A stretch of DNA of 64,000 nucleotides from Scytonema tolypothrichoides VB-61278 (GCF_000828085.3 NZ_JXCA02000002.1:471684-535683), one strand, 5' to 3'. Counted from the stretch's first letter, positions 55,859 through 64,000 are shown. Program-made: numbers and translations. Notes: generated from the sequence alone by a model not told the origin.

Positions 55859-56830
55859 ATGGTTGCTGACGTAATAACAGATTCAGTTCCCGTTACTGTT
55901 CTGACCGGCTACTTAGGAGCAGGCAAAACAACACTGTTAAATCGCATCCTCACCCACGAACACGGTAAAAAAGTTGCTGTGATTGTCAACGAGTTTGGAG
56001 AAGTCGGTATCGATAATCAATTGATTATTGATGCGGATGAAGAAATCTTTGAAATGAACAACGGCTGTATCTGTTGTACGGTGCGTGGCGATTTGATTCG
56101 CATCATCGGTAATTTGATGAAACGCCGTCATAAATTTGACCATTTAGTCATAGAAACCACGGGTTTAGCTGACCCCGCGCCAGTGATTCAAACATTCTTT
56201 ATGGATGAAGATATGCGCGAACAACTGGAGTTAGATGCTGTAGTAACAGTGGTGGATGCTAAGCATATATGGCAGCACTGGGATGCCGATGAAGCACAAG
56301 AACAGATTGCTTTTGCCGATGTGATTTTACTAAATAAAACCGATTTAGTGCCACCAGAACAGCTTGATGAGCTAGAAAAGCGGATTCGGGGGATGAATGC
56401 TATGGCTAAAATCTACCGTACGCGTGATTCTGAGGTATCAATGGATGCCTTGTTGGGTGTGAAAGCTTTTGACCTCAACCGCGCTTTGGAAATTGATCCA
56501 GAATTCCTGGGAGAGGATGCCCATGAACATGACGAAACTGTTTCCTCTGTGGCTTTGGTAGCAGAAGGCGCACTGGATGGGGACAAGTTGAACGATTGGA
56601 TGGGAGAGTTACTGCAAACCCAAGGACCTGATATCTTTCGTATGAAGGGCATTTTGAATATTGCTGGCGAAGATAATCGCTTTGTGTTCCAAGGGGTGCA
56701 CATGTTGTTTGATGGGAAACAAGATCGCCCTTGGAAAGAAGGTGAAACCCGCAAAAACGAACTGGTTTTCATCGGTCGTAACTTAGATGAAGCCCAACTT
56801 AGAGAAGATTTCCTCGCTTGCTTGGCATGA
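55859..56830 (+). CDS. CobW/COG0523 family GTPase (zinc metallochaperone)
   Basis: 323 residues. P-loop 'TGYLGAGKTTLLNRIL', the metal-binding CxCC motif in 'NNGCICCTVRGDL', Walker B-type 'VVDAKHIWQHWDAD', the G-specificity 'LLNKTDL', and a CobW C-terminal domain starting with a His/Asp-rich segment 'EDAHEHDETVSS'. COG0523 members next to Zur boxes deliver zinc under limitation (ZNG1-like). Zur-regulated by context. Confidence 0.9.
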   Translation: MVADVITDSVPVTVLTGYLGAGKTTLLNRILTHEHGKKVAVIVNEFGEVGIDNQLIIDADEEIFEMNNGCICCTVRGDLIRIIGNLMKRRHKFDHLVIETTGLADPAPVIQTFFMDEDMREQLELDAVVTVVDAKHIWQHWDADEAQEQIAFADVILLNKTDLVPPEQLDELEKRIRGMNAMAKIYRTRDSEVSMDALLGVKAFDLNRALEIDPEFLGEDAHEHDETVSSVALVAEGALDGDKLNDWMGELLQTQGPDIFRMKGILNIAGEDNRFVFQGVHMLFDGKQDRPWKEGETRKNELVFIGRNLDEAQLREDFLACLA

Positions 56831-56854
56831 AGAACAGATGAGGGAGTCACAGAC

Positions 56855-57272
56855 AGGACTTACGCAAAATTATGAAAAAACGTAGACGCGGAGCGGCTTC
56901 CCGCAGGGTACCGCCCTTCGGGTATGCGCTTTGCGCACGCCCGAAGGGCTAACGCCAGTCCCCCTACCCTTACGGGAAGCCGCTGAGTCCCAAGGGGACA
57001 CGCTGAGCGCAAAGCGCACGCTACGCGAACGCGAACGCGTCTACGTGACGGAAGCCGCCCTTCGGGTATGACCTGAGCCCTTCGGGCACGGCTTGAGGCC
57101 GAACGGTCACGCTGCGCTAACGCCACTTTGCCAATCTCCTGCACAGACGCTACGCGAACGTGACGGGAACCGCCAAGACGGCAAGTGGACTCACCAAGAC
57201 GGGGGCTGGACTCACCAAGGACGCAAAGGACACCAAGGAATAAGAGTTTTAGAGAGTTCTGGCGTAAGTCCT
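56855..57272. repeat. MITE-like element with AGGACTTACGCA ends, long copy
   Basis: 418 bp between AGGACTTACGCA (56855-56866) and GCGTAAGTCCT (57262-57272). The interior is GC-rich and full of nested palindromes (CCCGAAGGGC, GCGCAAAGCGC, CGCGAACGCG). No gene. A short relative is at 24722-24813 inside the nifK element. Confidence 0.65.
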
Positions 57273-57301
57273 AAGAGAATGTGGCAGTGTGGGAAAATAT
57301 C

Positions 57302-57346
57302 CCTCCTTCCCTCCCTCCTTCCCTCCTTCCCTCCTTCCCTCCTCAT
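57302..57346. repeat. CTCCTTCC tandem repeat
   Basis: About five units of CCCTCCTT in a row (CCTCCTTCCCTCCCTCCTTC then repeats), directly before the WD40 start. Low complexity. Confidence 0.75.
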
Positions 57347-57361
57347 CTTCCATACACAACC

Positions 57362-58438
57362 ATGAACCCCTCAACCCTCAACTCTAAAGAATTTGAAGAG
57401 CAATATTCAGGGACGCTTTCGGATTATGTTACGGCGATCGCCTGGTCCCCAAAAGGTACAACTCTAGCAGCAACTTCTGCTGCTGGTGAAGTCGTACTCT
57501 GGCAAAATGGCAACCTGACAACTTTACAGACTGGAACAGGTAAATCAATAGATTGTGTCGGCTTTTCTAAAGATGGACAATTTTTAGCCGTTGGCGGACA
57601 AGATGGAAAGGTAAAAATTTGGCGAGAAAGTGAATTGATCGCCACTTTAGAAAATTCTCCCGCGTGGGTTGATAAACTAGCATGGAGTCCCACCAACAAT
57701 CTTCTCGCTTTTAGCTTAGGGCGTCATGTTCAAGTGTGGAATGCTGATACTCACGAAATAGTCGTCACCTTGAATTTTGATACTTCGTCGGTCTTAGGTA
57801 TTGATTGGCGTTACGATGGAGAATACCTTGCTATTGGCGGTTATCTGGGAGCTAAGGTATGGGACTGTCAAAACTGGAATGATGATCCGTACATCATAGA
57901 TATACCTTCAGCCAGTCTAGCAATAGCTTGGTCGCCGGATGGGAAATACCTTGCCTCTGGTAATATGGATCGCACCATCACTGTTGTGGAATCGCATTTC
58001 TTATCTTCTGATGGCACAGCCGAACCTTGGGTGATGCGGGGTTTTCCTGGCAAAATTCGCCAAATTGCATGGTCAGAACTAGCGACTCCACAAGGTGCAC
58101 CTCTGGTCGCCTGTTCCAGTGTTGATGGTATTGTTGTGTGGGAAAAGCAGGCTGATGACTCTTTAGGTTGGGAAGCAAGAGTGTTAACGAATCATGTTGA
58201 TGTCATTCAGGCGATCGCCTTTGCACCTAAAAGCTTCCTGCTTGCTTCCGCTGGTGCTGATGGCTGGATTTGTCTGTGGAAAAAAGCAAAGCAAGTTTCT
58301 CAAATTCTTACAGGTGTTTCATCAGGGTTTTCAACCCTCGCTTGGCATCCCAAAGGTCAGCAACTTGCTGCAGGTGGTGAAAATGGCGAATTGTTCGTTT
58401 GGTCAAAAACGCAGCGTGGTCAAGGCTTTGGGGGGTGA
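57362..58438 (+). CDS. WD40-repeat protein
   Basis: 358 residues from ATG 57362 (MNPSTLNSKEFEEQYSGTLS); an earlier in-frame start would be inside the tandem repeat. Seven or so WD40 blades can be counted, for example 'AIAWSPKGTTLAATSAAGEVVLW', 'CVGFSKDGQFLAVGGQDGKVKIW' and 'AIAFAPKSFLLASAGADGWICLW'. A beta-propeller scaffold. Its place between the CobW gene and SCO5389-like gene suggests a role in zinc handling, by association only. Confidence 0.85.
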   Translation: MNPSTLNSKEFEEQYSGTLSDYVTAIAWSPKGTTLAATSAAGEVVLWQNGNLTTLQTGTGKSIDCVGFSKDGQFLAVGGQDGKVKIWRESELIATLENSPAWVDKLAWSPTNNLLAFSLGRHVQVWNADTHEIVVTLNFDTSSVLGIDWRYDGEYLAIGGYLGAKVWDCQNWNDDPYIIDIPSASLAIAWSPDGKYLASGNMDRTITVVESHFLSSDGTAEPWVMRGFPGKIRQIAWSELATPQGAPLVACSSVDGIVVWEKQADDSLGWEARVLTNHVDVIQAIAFAPKSFLLASAGADGWICLWKKAKQVSQILTGVSSGFSTLAWHPKGQQLAAGGENGELFVWSKTQRGQGFGG

Positions 58439-58439
58439 T

Positions 58440-58625
58440 TGAAACAGTGAACAGTTAACAGTGAACAGTGAGTCCAGTGCTGCAAGAGGGTTTCCCGACC
58501 TAGGCATCTGGTGAGACAGCGCTGCAGGAGGGTCTCCCGACCTAGGCGACTGCGTTCGTCGAAGACGTGCCGAAGGCATACCCGAAGGGCGAACCCGAAG
58601 GGTTAACAGTTTTAGTCGAATGTTA
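58440..58625. repeat. Dispersed repeats: AACAGTGAACAGT and GCTGCA(A/G)GAGGGT..CCCGACCTAGGC
   Basis: AACAGTGAACAGTTAACAGT stretches are followed by two copies of a 29-base unit (GCTGCAAGAGGGTTTCCCGA then GCTGCAGGAGGGTCTCCCGA, each ending CCTAGGC) and the CGAAGGGCGAACCCGAAGGG repeat. No gene. Confidence 0.55.
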
Positions 58626-58656
58626 CTTTTCTTTGCAATGATGCAAATAACCTCAT

Positions 58657-58671
58657 AGAGAATGATTATTA
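58657..58671. promoter_or_regulatory. Candidate Zur box upstream of the SCO5389-like gene
   Basis: AGAGAATGATTATTA matches the Zur consensus at twelve of fifteen positions, 53 nt before ATG 58724. Weaker than the two sites upstream of All3515 and CobW. Confidence 0.55.
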
Positions 58672-58723
58672 TGTTCAAGAATTGGGTCACAGTTGACTCG
58701 AATTTTCATGAAAGGAAAAATAT

Positions 58724-59113
58724 ATGTCTCTAAACGTGAGTGTGCATCTCATTGAACAAGCAAAAGCAGGTCAAGTTAACGAAGCAGATTTTGTCGCCAG
58801 CATTAGAGAATCGTTACCTTATGCTTGGAGTGTTGTTGAAGGTTTAGCTGAACGTTTGGCAAGAGGAGAAGAATGGGCTAATCATGCTGTCGCACCACCA
58901 AGTGAAAAAGAACGTGCTCAATTATTGCGGATGATGGGTGGAGATGCTATTCGTGGGGCAGTTGAGCGTTATTTTGGCATCAAATTGGCATTTCAGAATT
59001 GTCACAGCGTTGGTGTATTTCACCCAAACAGATTAGATTCTGCTGCTTACCAAGATTTTATTTCCATCGAGAGTCAAATTCTTAACCAAACACCTGAATT
59101 AGTAGACTGCTAA
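58724..59113 (+). CDS. SCO5389 family protein
   Basis: 129 residues. 'FVASIRESLPYAWSVVEGLAERLARG', 'VAPPSEKERAQLLRMMGGDAIRGAVERYFG' and 'HPNRLDSAAYQDFISIESQILNQTPEL' follow this family, common in zinc-regulated cyanobacterial and actinobacterial loci. Function unknown. Zinc context by neighbours and candidate box. Confidence 0.72.
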   Translation: MSLNVSVHLIEQAKAGQVNEADFVASIRESLPYAWSVVEGLAERLARGEEWANHAVAPPSEKERAQLLRMMGGDAIRGAVERYFGIKLAFQNCHSVGVFHPNRLDSAAYQDFISIESQILNQTPELVDC

Positions 59114-59354
59114 GACTAACCTTCCTGTAAAAGAACTCGAACAGTAAAGCTGCCATACCCCTTCTTTCATTCTCCACTAAAAAGTTTTCCTTGTTTCTCC
59201 CGACATGAGGAAATTGGTAGGAGTCGTGAAAGAGGGGGTTTCGTTTATGAGAAATTTTCTATAATTGCCTAATAATGCACAATATAGGTGGCGAAAACAA
59301 CTCCCAAAAGGAAGATACACCCTTATCATTGTGTTTGTTTTCATAGAATTTGTT

Positions 59355-60389
59355 ATGTCAAAAAAGTTACGATTAACTCAATCATTACGTGCTGCTCTTG
59401 TTGCTCTTACCGTTGGATTGTTTGGATGTCATAATTTAGGTAGCATAGCAAACACTTCTGCTCATGGCACTCTCAACTCTGGTGAACAAAATGCTAATGT
59501 TCCTAGAGTCGTAGCAACGACAAGTATATTGTGTGACTTAACAAAGCAAATTGCAGAGGAGACAATTCATCTCACCTGCTTAATTCCTCCTGATACAAAT
59601 CCCTACTTTTATCAACCAAAACCAGAAGATCAAGAAGCCATCCAGGAAGCTAAATTGATTCTTTTCAGTGGGTACAATTTAGAACCTAATTTACTTAAGG
59701 TGATAAAGGTAAGTAAAAGTAGTGGATCAAAAATCGCAGTTGCTCAACGTGCTGTTCCTCAGCCGCTAAAATTTGAAGCAGAGGATGAAGCAGTATCTGA
59801 TCCTTATGTTTGGCACAATGCGAAAAATGGTATCAGGATGGTAGATGTTATTAGCAATAACCTGAGTAAAGTAGTACCAGAAAATGCATTACTATATAGT
59901 AAGAACGCGGAAAAAGTCAAAAATGAACTCACAAAATTAGATAATTGGATTAAGTCAAGAATATCTAGTATTCCTACTCAACAACGCAAATTAATAACAA
60001 CTCATGATGCAATGGGTTATTATGCCAAAGCTTACGATCTTTCTTATGAATCTGCTTTAGAAGCTATAAGCGATACGGAAAAACCGAGTGCAACACGAGT
60101 CCAAGCACTGGCTACATACATTAAGAAATCTAGAATTCCTACGCTTTTTACAGAAACAACAAATAACTCTAATTGGATTAACTCTGTGACTCAAAATACA
60201 AAAGCGAAGGTGTCACAAAGGAAGCTATTTGTTAATAACTTAGGTGCACCAGGAAGCGAAGGAGACACTTACCAAAAAATGATGGTTGCCAATACGCGCA
60301 CAATTGTAGAAGGATTAGGAGGAACGTATTTGATTTTTGAACCAACACTCTCAAGTAGCCAACAAAAAAGTGATGGGGGGAACCAGTAA
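59355..60389 (+). CDS. ZnuA-like metal ABC transporter substrate-binding lipoprotein
   Basis: 344 residues from ATG 59355 (MSKKLRLTQSLRAALVAL); a TTG 30 codons upstream is unlikely. Lipobox 'GLFGC' gives a lipoprotein anchor. Cluster A-I fold: 'PRVVATTSILCDLTKQIAEETI', 'ILFSGYNLEPNLLK', 'VWHNAKNGIRMVDVI', 'ITTHDAMGYYAKAY' (ligand His kept) and 'GSEGDTYQKMM' (ligand Asp kept). Two other zinc His positions are Tyr: 'NPYFY' (Tyr84, usually DPH) and 'DPYVWHN' (Tyr151, usually DPH). Metal affinity or specificity may differ. No permease or ATPase genes follow. Confidence 0.85.
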   Translation: MSKKLRLTQSLRAALVALTVGLFGCHNLGSIANTSAHGTLNSGEQNANVPRVVATTSILCDLTKQIAEETIHLTCLIPPDTNPYFYQPKPEDQEAIQEAKLILFSGYNLEPNLLKVIKVSKSSGSKIAVAQRAVPQPLKFEAEDEAVSDPYVWHNAKNGIRMVDVISNNLSKVVPENALLYSKNAEKVKNELTKLDNWIKSRISSIPTQQRKLITTHDAMGYYAKAYDLSYESALEAISDTEKPSATRVQALATYIKKSRIPTLFTETTNNSNWINSVTQNTKAKVSQRKLFVNNLGAPGSEGDTYQKMMVANTRTIVEGLGGTYLIFEPTLSSSQQKSDGGNQ

Positions 60390-60493
60390 TACCAATTCAA
60401 AATTCAAAATTCAAAATTCAAAATGAAGAAAGCCTAAGATAACAGGGGTTTGGGAGTGTGTATCTGTCGCATTCTTTTTTCAAATTGGTATAA
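60388..60493. repeat. Small MITE with TATACCAATT ends, copy 2 (inverted)
   Basis: 106 bp, inverse of the copy at 43417-43510: starts TAATACCAATTCAAAATTC (with extra AAAATTC units), contains GTGTATCTGTCGCATTC, ends CAAATTGGTATAA. Confidence 0.75.
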
Positions 60494-60567
60494 CTGTTAA
60501 GTATTCGGTAATTGGTAATGGATAATGGCAAACAAACCTACCATTACCATATTTTCAAGTACTCCTG

Positions 60568-61104
60568 TTACAAAGGTGTGATTTGCAAGTTTTCAAAAAC
60601 GACTTGAAAACCTTCCCGTTCAGGTGATGCACACATCAAACCTACCTGCACAGTTCCCTCCTCAGTCAAATAAGCTAGTCTCATCATTATGTATTCCTCG
60701 CCGTGGAGGGAATATTTCACCTCCACGGTGCCTCCTCTTCGTTCTAACCCCAGCCATAACGACGTGGGGTTTTGCGGCAGCGATATTACAGACCAGTCGG
60801 AATACTCGCGTGTGACTACGGTGCTAGCATATTGCACACCTTCGACAAACTCAATTCCACACTTTAACCAGGTCTTATCGTTTTCGCGGATCATGAGTCC
60901 TGCTTGATCATAAAGCACCATGAACTGTCCGGTGATTTTCACGACAGCACTAAAATCACCTGTCACCTCTTGATAATAAAAGTGTCCACTATCGCGGATA
61001 AACCCGTAATGAGTTTTGCGCCAAAAGTCTGTGTGAAGTCCGGAAGTAACCCTAAGTGTCTGACCTTGGTCAGTCCAGACAGGAGGTTCATTATACCATT
61101 TCAT
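60568..61104 (-). CDS. DUF1349 domain protein
   Basis: 178 residues. DUF1349/concanavalin-like fold: 'DFWRKTHYGFIRDSGHFYYQEVTGDF', 'LYDQAGLMIRENDKTWLKCGIEFVEG', 'SLWLGLERRGGTVEVKYSLHG' and the end 'VGLMCASPEREGFQVVFENLQI'. Function unknown; family members are small cytosolic beta-sandwich proteins. Start at ATG 61104. Confidence 0.85.
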   Translation of the reverse strand: MKWYNEPPVWTDQGQTLRVTSGLHTDFWRKTHYGFIRDSGHFYYQEVTGDFSAVVKITGQFMVLYDQAGLMIRENDKTWLKCGIEFVEGVQYASTVVTREYSDWSVISLPQNPTSLWLGLERRGGTVEVKYSLHGEEYIMMRLAYLTEEGTVQVGLMCASPEREGFQVVFENLQITPL

Positions 61105-61329
61105 AGTTATTTATCTTATAAACTCAGCAATTTTTGTCGGGTGGGCATTGTCTAACTTTCCTCAAACCCTTATTTTTACGTTGTGGACAGTGCCCACTAG
61201 CGTGGTTTTTGAAAATGGTGCTGTTAAGCATTCGGTAATTGGTAATGGGTAATAGGAAAGAAACCCACCATTAGCATGTTAAGTGTTACGTAATAATACA
61301 AATAATATCAATAGCATTAGGTCAACAGC

Positions 61330-61599
61330 ATGACTTGCGAGTTGTGTGAAAGAGAAGTGCAGCCATTAACGGTTCATCATCTGATTCCCAGGCAGAAAAA
61401 GGGTCATCATGGACCGAAAATAAATATCTGTTCTGCTTGCCATAAGCAAATTCACATATTTTATGATAATACACGTTTGGCACAGGAGTTGAACTCGCCC
61501 GAGAAGCTCAAGGATGAACCGCAAATGCAAAAATTCCTTTCTTGGGTGAAAAAGCAAGACCCCAACAAACGGGTTAAGGTGCATCGTAAAAGAACTTGA
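61330..61599 (+). CDS. Small HNH-type nuclease domain protein
   Basis: 89 residues. CxxC (CELC) then 'VHHLIPRQKKGHHGP' with the HNH histidines and 'INICSACHKQIHIFYDN' with CSAC: the HNH/YisB-like zinc-bound nuclease motif. Probably DNA-nicking or a structural relative; single-domain members are common in cyanobacteria. Length is typical. Confidence 0.82.
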   Translation: MTCELCEREVQPLTVHHLIPRQKKGHHGPKINICSACHKQIHIFYDNTRLAQELNSPEKLKDEPQMQKFLSWVKKQDPNKRVKVHRKRT

Positions 61600-61961
61600 A
61601 CAAAAACTGATGCCGTCCCCATTTGTTCGGTCATAAATTGATAGAGGTTTTTGAAAATTTCTAAACGAACGGGCTTGCCCTGAGTGTAGTCAAAGGGATC
61701 GCTTTGAGATGGTGTGTACATTTTCACTGCTATTGGCTTAGATTTGATGAATTGATGGTTAGCTTCATTTTTTCGTAGGTGGGGTTGACGTAAAAAAATT
61801 CAACATCTCGAATATGGCAGTTTGCATTTGGATGTAATGCCCACCCTAGTTACAGCGAATTTAACGATTGGCGATCGCTCAACCTTTAGCTTCATCTAAC
61901 AAAATCGCATTGGTGCTGTTTGCCTTGCTCCTTCCAAAAAGTTGTGTTACGCTTTTACTGA
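61600..61961. other. Intergenic region before the GC-rich module
   Basis: 362 bp with no supported gene. Contains a HIP1 octamer at about 61871 and marks a visible change to higher GC just downstream. Confidence 0.45.
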
Positions 61962-62588
61962 ATGAACGTTCAATCAGTGAGTATGCAAGCGAAAAATTCG
62001 CGGCAACAACGAGCAGCTGTGCAGCGCGATCATCTGGTGGATACGGCGTTGGTGCTGTTTGCCGAGCAGGGTTACGATGCGACGAGCATCAAGCAAATCG
62101 CGGTGGCGGCGGGTGTGGCAGTGGGTCTGCTGTATCACTACTTTCCGAGCAAAAGCGAGGTTCTCAGGGCGGTCTGGGAACGGCACAGCTTTTTGCCGGA
62201 ACTACGCACGCTGCTTCTGGTGAAGCATGATCAGGCGGCTACATGCGTTCTAGAGGACGTGGCGGAGAGCTTTTCGGCGCTGCTTGAACGCAAGGAGGCG
62301 CTGTTTCGCCTCATGGTGCGCGAAAGCCAGAGTAATCCCGAAGTCGCGGCTTGTCTGCACAGCATTGTGGAAGAAGGCATCACGGCACTGGGGGCTTACC
62401 TAGAAACGCGCGTCCAAGTCGGAGAGTTGCGGTCTCACAATGCGTCTTTGACCGCCAGAACGCTGCTCGGGACGGTGTTGACCACGCATCTGGCGCGTCT
62501 GCCGGTTCGCCCGTGGGCGGAGTTGGTCGCCCAATTGCTGCACGGTATTAGCGTTCATCCTGTCCACGTTAACTCTGACCAAGGCTGA
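61962..62588 (+). CDS. TetR/AcrR family transcriptional regulator
   Basis: 208 residues. N-terminal helix-turn-helix 'LVDTALVLFAEQGYDATSIKQIAVAAGVAVGLLYHYFPSKSEVL' is a textbook TetR DNA-binding domain; the C-terminal half is ligand-binding and not assigned. 21 bp before the FAD-monooxygenase, so it probably controls it. GC and codon use differ from the surrounding cyanobacterial genes, indicating transfer. Confidence 0.9.
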   Translation: MNVQSVSMQAKNSRQQRAAVQRDHLVDTALVLFAEQGYDATSIKQIAVAAGVAVGLLYHYFPSKSEVLRAVWERHSFLPELRTLLLVKHDQAATCVLEDVAESFSALLERKEALFRLMVRESQSNPEVAACLHSIVEEGITALGAYLETRVQVGELRSHNASLTARTLLGTVLTTHLARLPVRPWAELVAQLLHGISVHPVHVNSDQG

Positions 62589-62609
62589 CCTTTAAAGGCG
62601 GTTGAAACC

Positions 62610-64000
62610 ATGGAGACAACAATCAAAACGGACGTTATCATCGTTGGAGCAGGTCCGACCGGGCTAACGCTTGCTGTACAATTGATGCGTTACGGCATCG
62701 ACTTCGTAATCTTTGACAAAAAAGAAGGTGTCACCGATTTGTCAAAGGCTCTGGTCGTTCATGCACGTACGTTGGAAATTTACGACCAGGTTGGCTTGGC
62801 GCAAAAAGCCGTTGAAGGCGGCTCCCTTGTGCAGAAAGGTGCCCTGATGCACTCTGGTAAAATCAGCGCTCGCCTGGATTTTTCAGACTTTGGCGGGCAG
62901 CTCAGTCCTTTTCCTTTTTTTCTCGTTTTTGAACAAAGCAAAAACGAGCGTCTTCTTTACGAGCATCTGGGACACAACGGGAAAGACGTTCAATGGCAGA
63001 CTGAAATAAAAGCAATAGCGCAAGATGCGTCCGGCGTGAAAGCGGTTCTCATAGCCGCAAACGGCAAAACACAGACCATAGAAGCCCGATACTTAGTGGG
63101 CTGTGATGGCGCAAGCAGTCCGACGCGGCATCTCCTCGATCTGAGTTTTGAAGGTTCGACTTACCCGCGCCTGTTTTATGTCGCGGACGTGGAGATGGAG
63201 TTTGAAGCAGACGAGGGAACGTTTTATGCCCCCTTGGGACATGACTCGTTTGTGCTGATAGTTCCCATGCAAGGCGAGAAGCACTGGAGGCTTATTGGTA
63301 ACCTGCCTGAATACAACGACCAAGTTTCACCAGAAGTGACCTTCGATGAAGTCGAAAACAAGGTCAAGCAATTGGTGCAGTGGCCGATGGAGATCACGAA
63401 CGTGCGCTGGTTTTCGACTTACAAAGTGCATACTCGTCGTGCCGAGAAGTTCTCAGAAGGCAGATGCTTTCTTGCTGGCGATGCCGCGCATATCCACACG
63501 CCTGCGGGCGGTCAGGGAATGAACACCGGTATCCAAGACGTTTACAACTTGGCATGGAAAATCGGGTTTGTTTTGAAAGGTTATGCCGGGGATTCACTTC
63601 TTGAAACGTATAACGAAGAACGCTTGGCGAATGCGAAACGACTCTTGCAGACGACCGACCAGTTTTTTGAAGTCGCGGCGGGCGACCAGTGGTATTTGCG
63701 ATTTTTCCGCGACAACATTTTGCCAAGCCTTGCCAGTTTTGTGACGCAGTTTGGCGCGGCAAAAGAGTTTATCTTTCCGATGGTTTCTCAAATCGGACTC
63801 AACTACCGTGACAGTTCTTTAAACTGGCATCAGGGCGAGCAAAAGTTTGATGTCAAAGCCGGAGACAGGATGCCGTATTTTCTGGTTGACGGCGCGAACG
63901 TTTACGACAAACTTCGCGATCCGAAATTCCACCTGCTTGTTTTCTCCGACGGGGAACACGGCTATGAAGGTTTGAAGCAGGAACTCAAAAACGAATACAG
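62610..64000 (+). CDS. FAD-dependent aromatic-ring-type monooxygenase (5' part)
   Basis: 463 codons visible; the frame runs off the right edge. PheA/TfdB-type flavoprotein monooxygenase: FAD motif 'VIIVGAGPTGLTLAVQLM', 'VGCDGASSPTRHLL' (DG motif), and GD motif 'FLAGDAAHIHTPAGGQGMNTGIQD'. The usual length is 500-560 residues, so about 40-90 are missing. Uses NAD(P)H and O2 to hydroxylate phenolic or other substrates. Forms a module with the TetR gene, of GC-richer foreign base composition. Confidence 0.93.
   Translation, partial: METTIKTDVIIVGAGPTGLTLAVQLMRYGIDFVIFDKKEGVTDLSKALVVHARTLEIYDQVGLAQKAVEGGSLVQKGALMHSGKISARLDFSDFGGQLSPFPFFLVFEQSKNERLLYEHLGHNGKDVQWQTEIKAIAQDASGVKAVLIAANGKTQTIEARYLVGCDGASSPTRHLLDLSFEGSTYPRLFYVADVEMEFEADEGTFYAPLGHDSFVLIVPMQGEKHWRLIGNLPEYNDQVSPEVTFDEVENKVKQLVQWPMEITNVRWFSTYKVHTRRAEKFSEGRCFLAGDAAHIHTPAGGQGMNTGIQDVYNLAWKIGFVLKGYAGDSLLETYNEERLANAKRLLQTTDQFFEVAAGDQWYLRFFRDNILPSLASFVTQFGAAKEFIFPMVSQIGLNYRDSSLNWHQGEQKFDVKAGDRMPYFLVDGANVYDKLRDPKFHLLVFSDGEHGYEGLKQELKNEY

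Noticed and set aside
57093-57365. Frame through the GC-rich palindromic MITE
   Set aside because: Translation is repetitive and follows the palindromes; not a protein gene.

Overview
The window is a chromosomal segment of a heterocyst-forming (Nostocales-type) cyanobacterium. The evidence is a full molybdenum-nitrogenase cluster with heterocyst hallmarks (fdxN, fdxH, hesA/hesB, nifP, a nifH-adjacent cyanoglobin gene), a psaK photosystem I gene, many HIP1 octamers (GCGATCGC), heptanucleotide short tandem repeats and several small palindromic or MITE-like repeat families.

Layout. (1) 1-5.1 kb: the end of a TPR gene, then a minus-strand nif block read from right to left: nifP, an Asr1405/Asl0597-type small protein, a DUF2949 protein, a 39-codon small ORF, nifV, nifZ, nifT and a thioredoxin-like 2Fe-2S protein. 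(2) 5.1-8.3 kb: a repeat-rich intergenic stretch with an unrelated alcohol-dehydrogenase-like gene; the nifP and nifB upstream regions share a CTTGAGTACAA-type element. (3) 8.4-17.7 kb: nifB-fdxN-nifS-nifU-glbN-nifH-nifD-nifK, with nifK cut off after codon 426. (4) 17.67-37.36 kb: a 19.7-kb DNA element inserted in nifK. It carries a large serine recombinase at its right edge, a 47-codon basic ORF overlapping the recombinase end, and cargo: a chromate transporter, oxidoreductases, a dienelactone hydrolase, methyltransferase, ComB-like phosphatase, lipoxygenase-like protein, an ABC/MarR/MFS efflux operon, persulfide dioxygenase, FosX-like enzyme, aldo/keto reductase and glycosyltransferase, plus several broken genes. 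(5) 37.36-45.97 kb: the 3' part of nifK, then a Mo-nitrogenase-associated protein, nifE, nifN, nifX, DUF269, DUF683, nifW, hesA, a 50-codon membrane ORF, hesB, fdxH, feoA and ctaB. (6) 46-54.5 kb: mixed housekeeping and accessory genes (methyltransferase, DUF4142, DUF4350-like, a decayed nitroreductase, psaK, sufE, an alpha/beta hydrolase and a cyclase-like protein). (7) 54.6-60.4 kb: a zinc-homeostasis cluster with Zur-box palindromes (All3515-type PEP-CTERM protein, CobW GTPase, WD40 protein, SCO5389-like protein, ZnuA-like lipoprotein). (8) 60.5-64 kb: DUF1349 and HNH proteins, then a GC-richer TetR plus FAD-monooxygenase pair that looks recently acquired and runs off the window.

The main discovery candidate is the nifK element. 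Its ends carry 20-bp arms that are inverted relative to each other (19 of 20 identical) around a shared GTTC. Recombination at the central TC would release a 19,691-bp circle and rebuild a 511-codon nifK in frame. The recombinase start codon lies only about 45-55 bp from the crossover, so its promoter should overlap the att site and nifK itself. The nifD gene is intact and still shows the empty 11-bp target (GGATTACTCCG) known from the nifD element of Anabaena PCC 7120. Together the genes describe a nitrogenase assembly and electron-supply locus whose structural operon cannot give full NifK until the element is excised, presumably in differentiating heterocysts; the cargo would be lost from those terminal cells.
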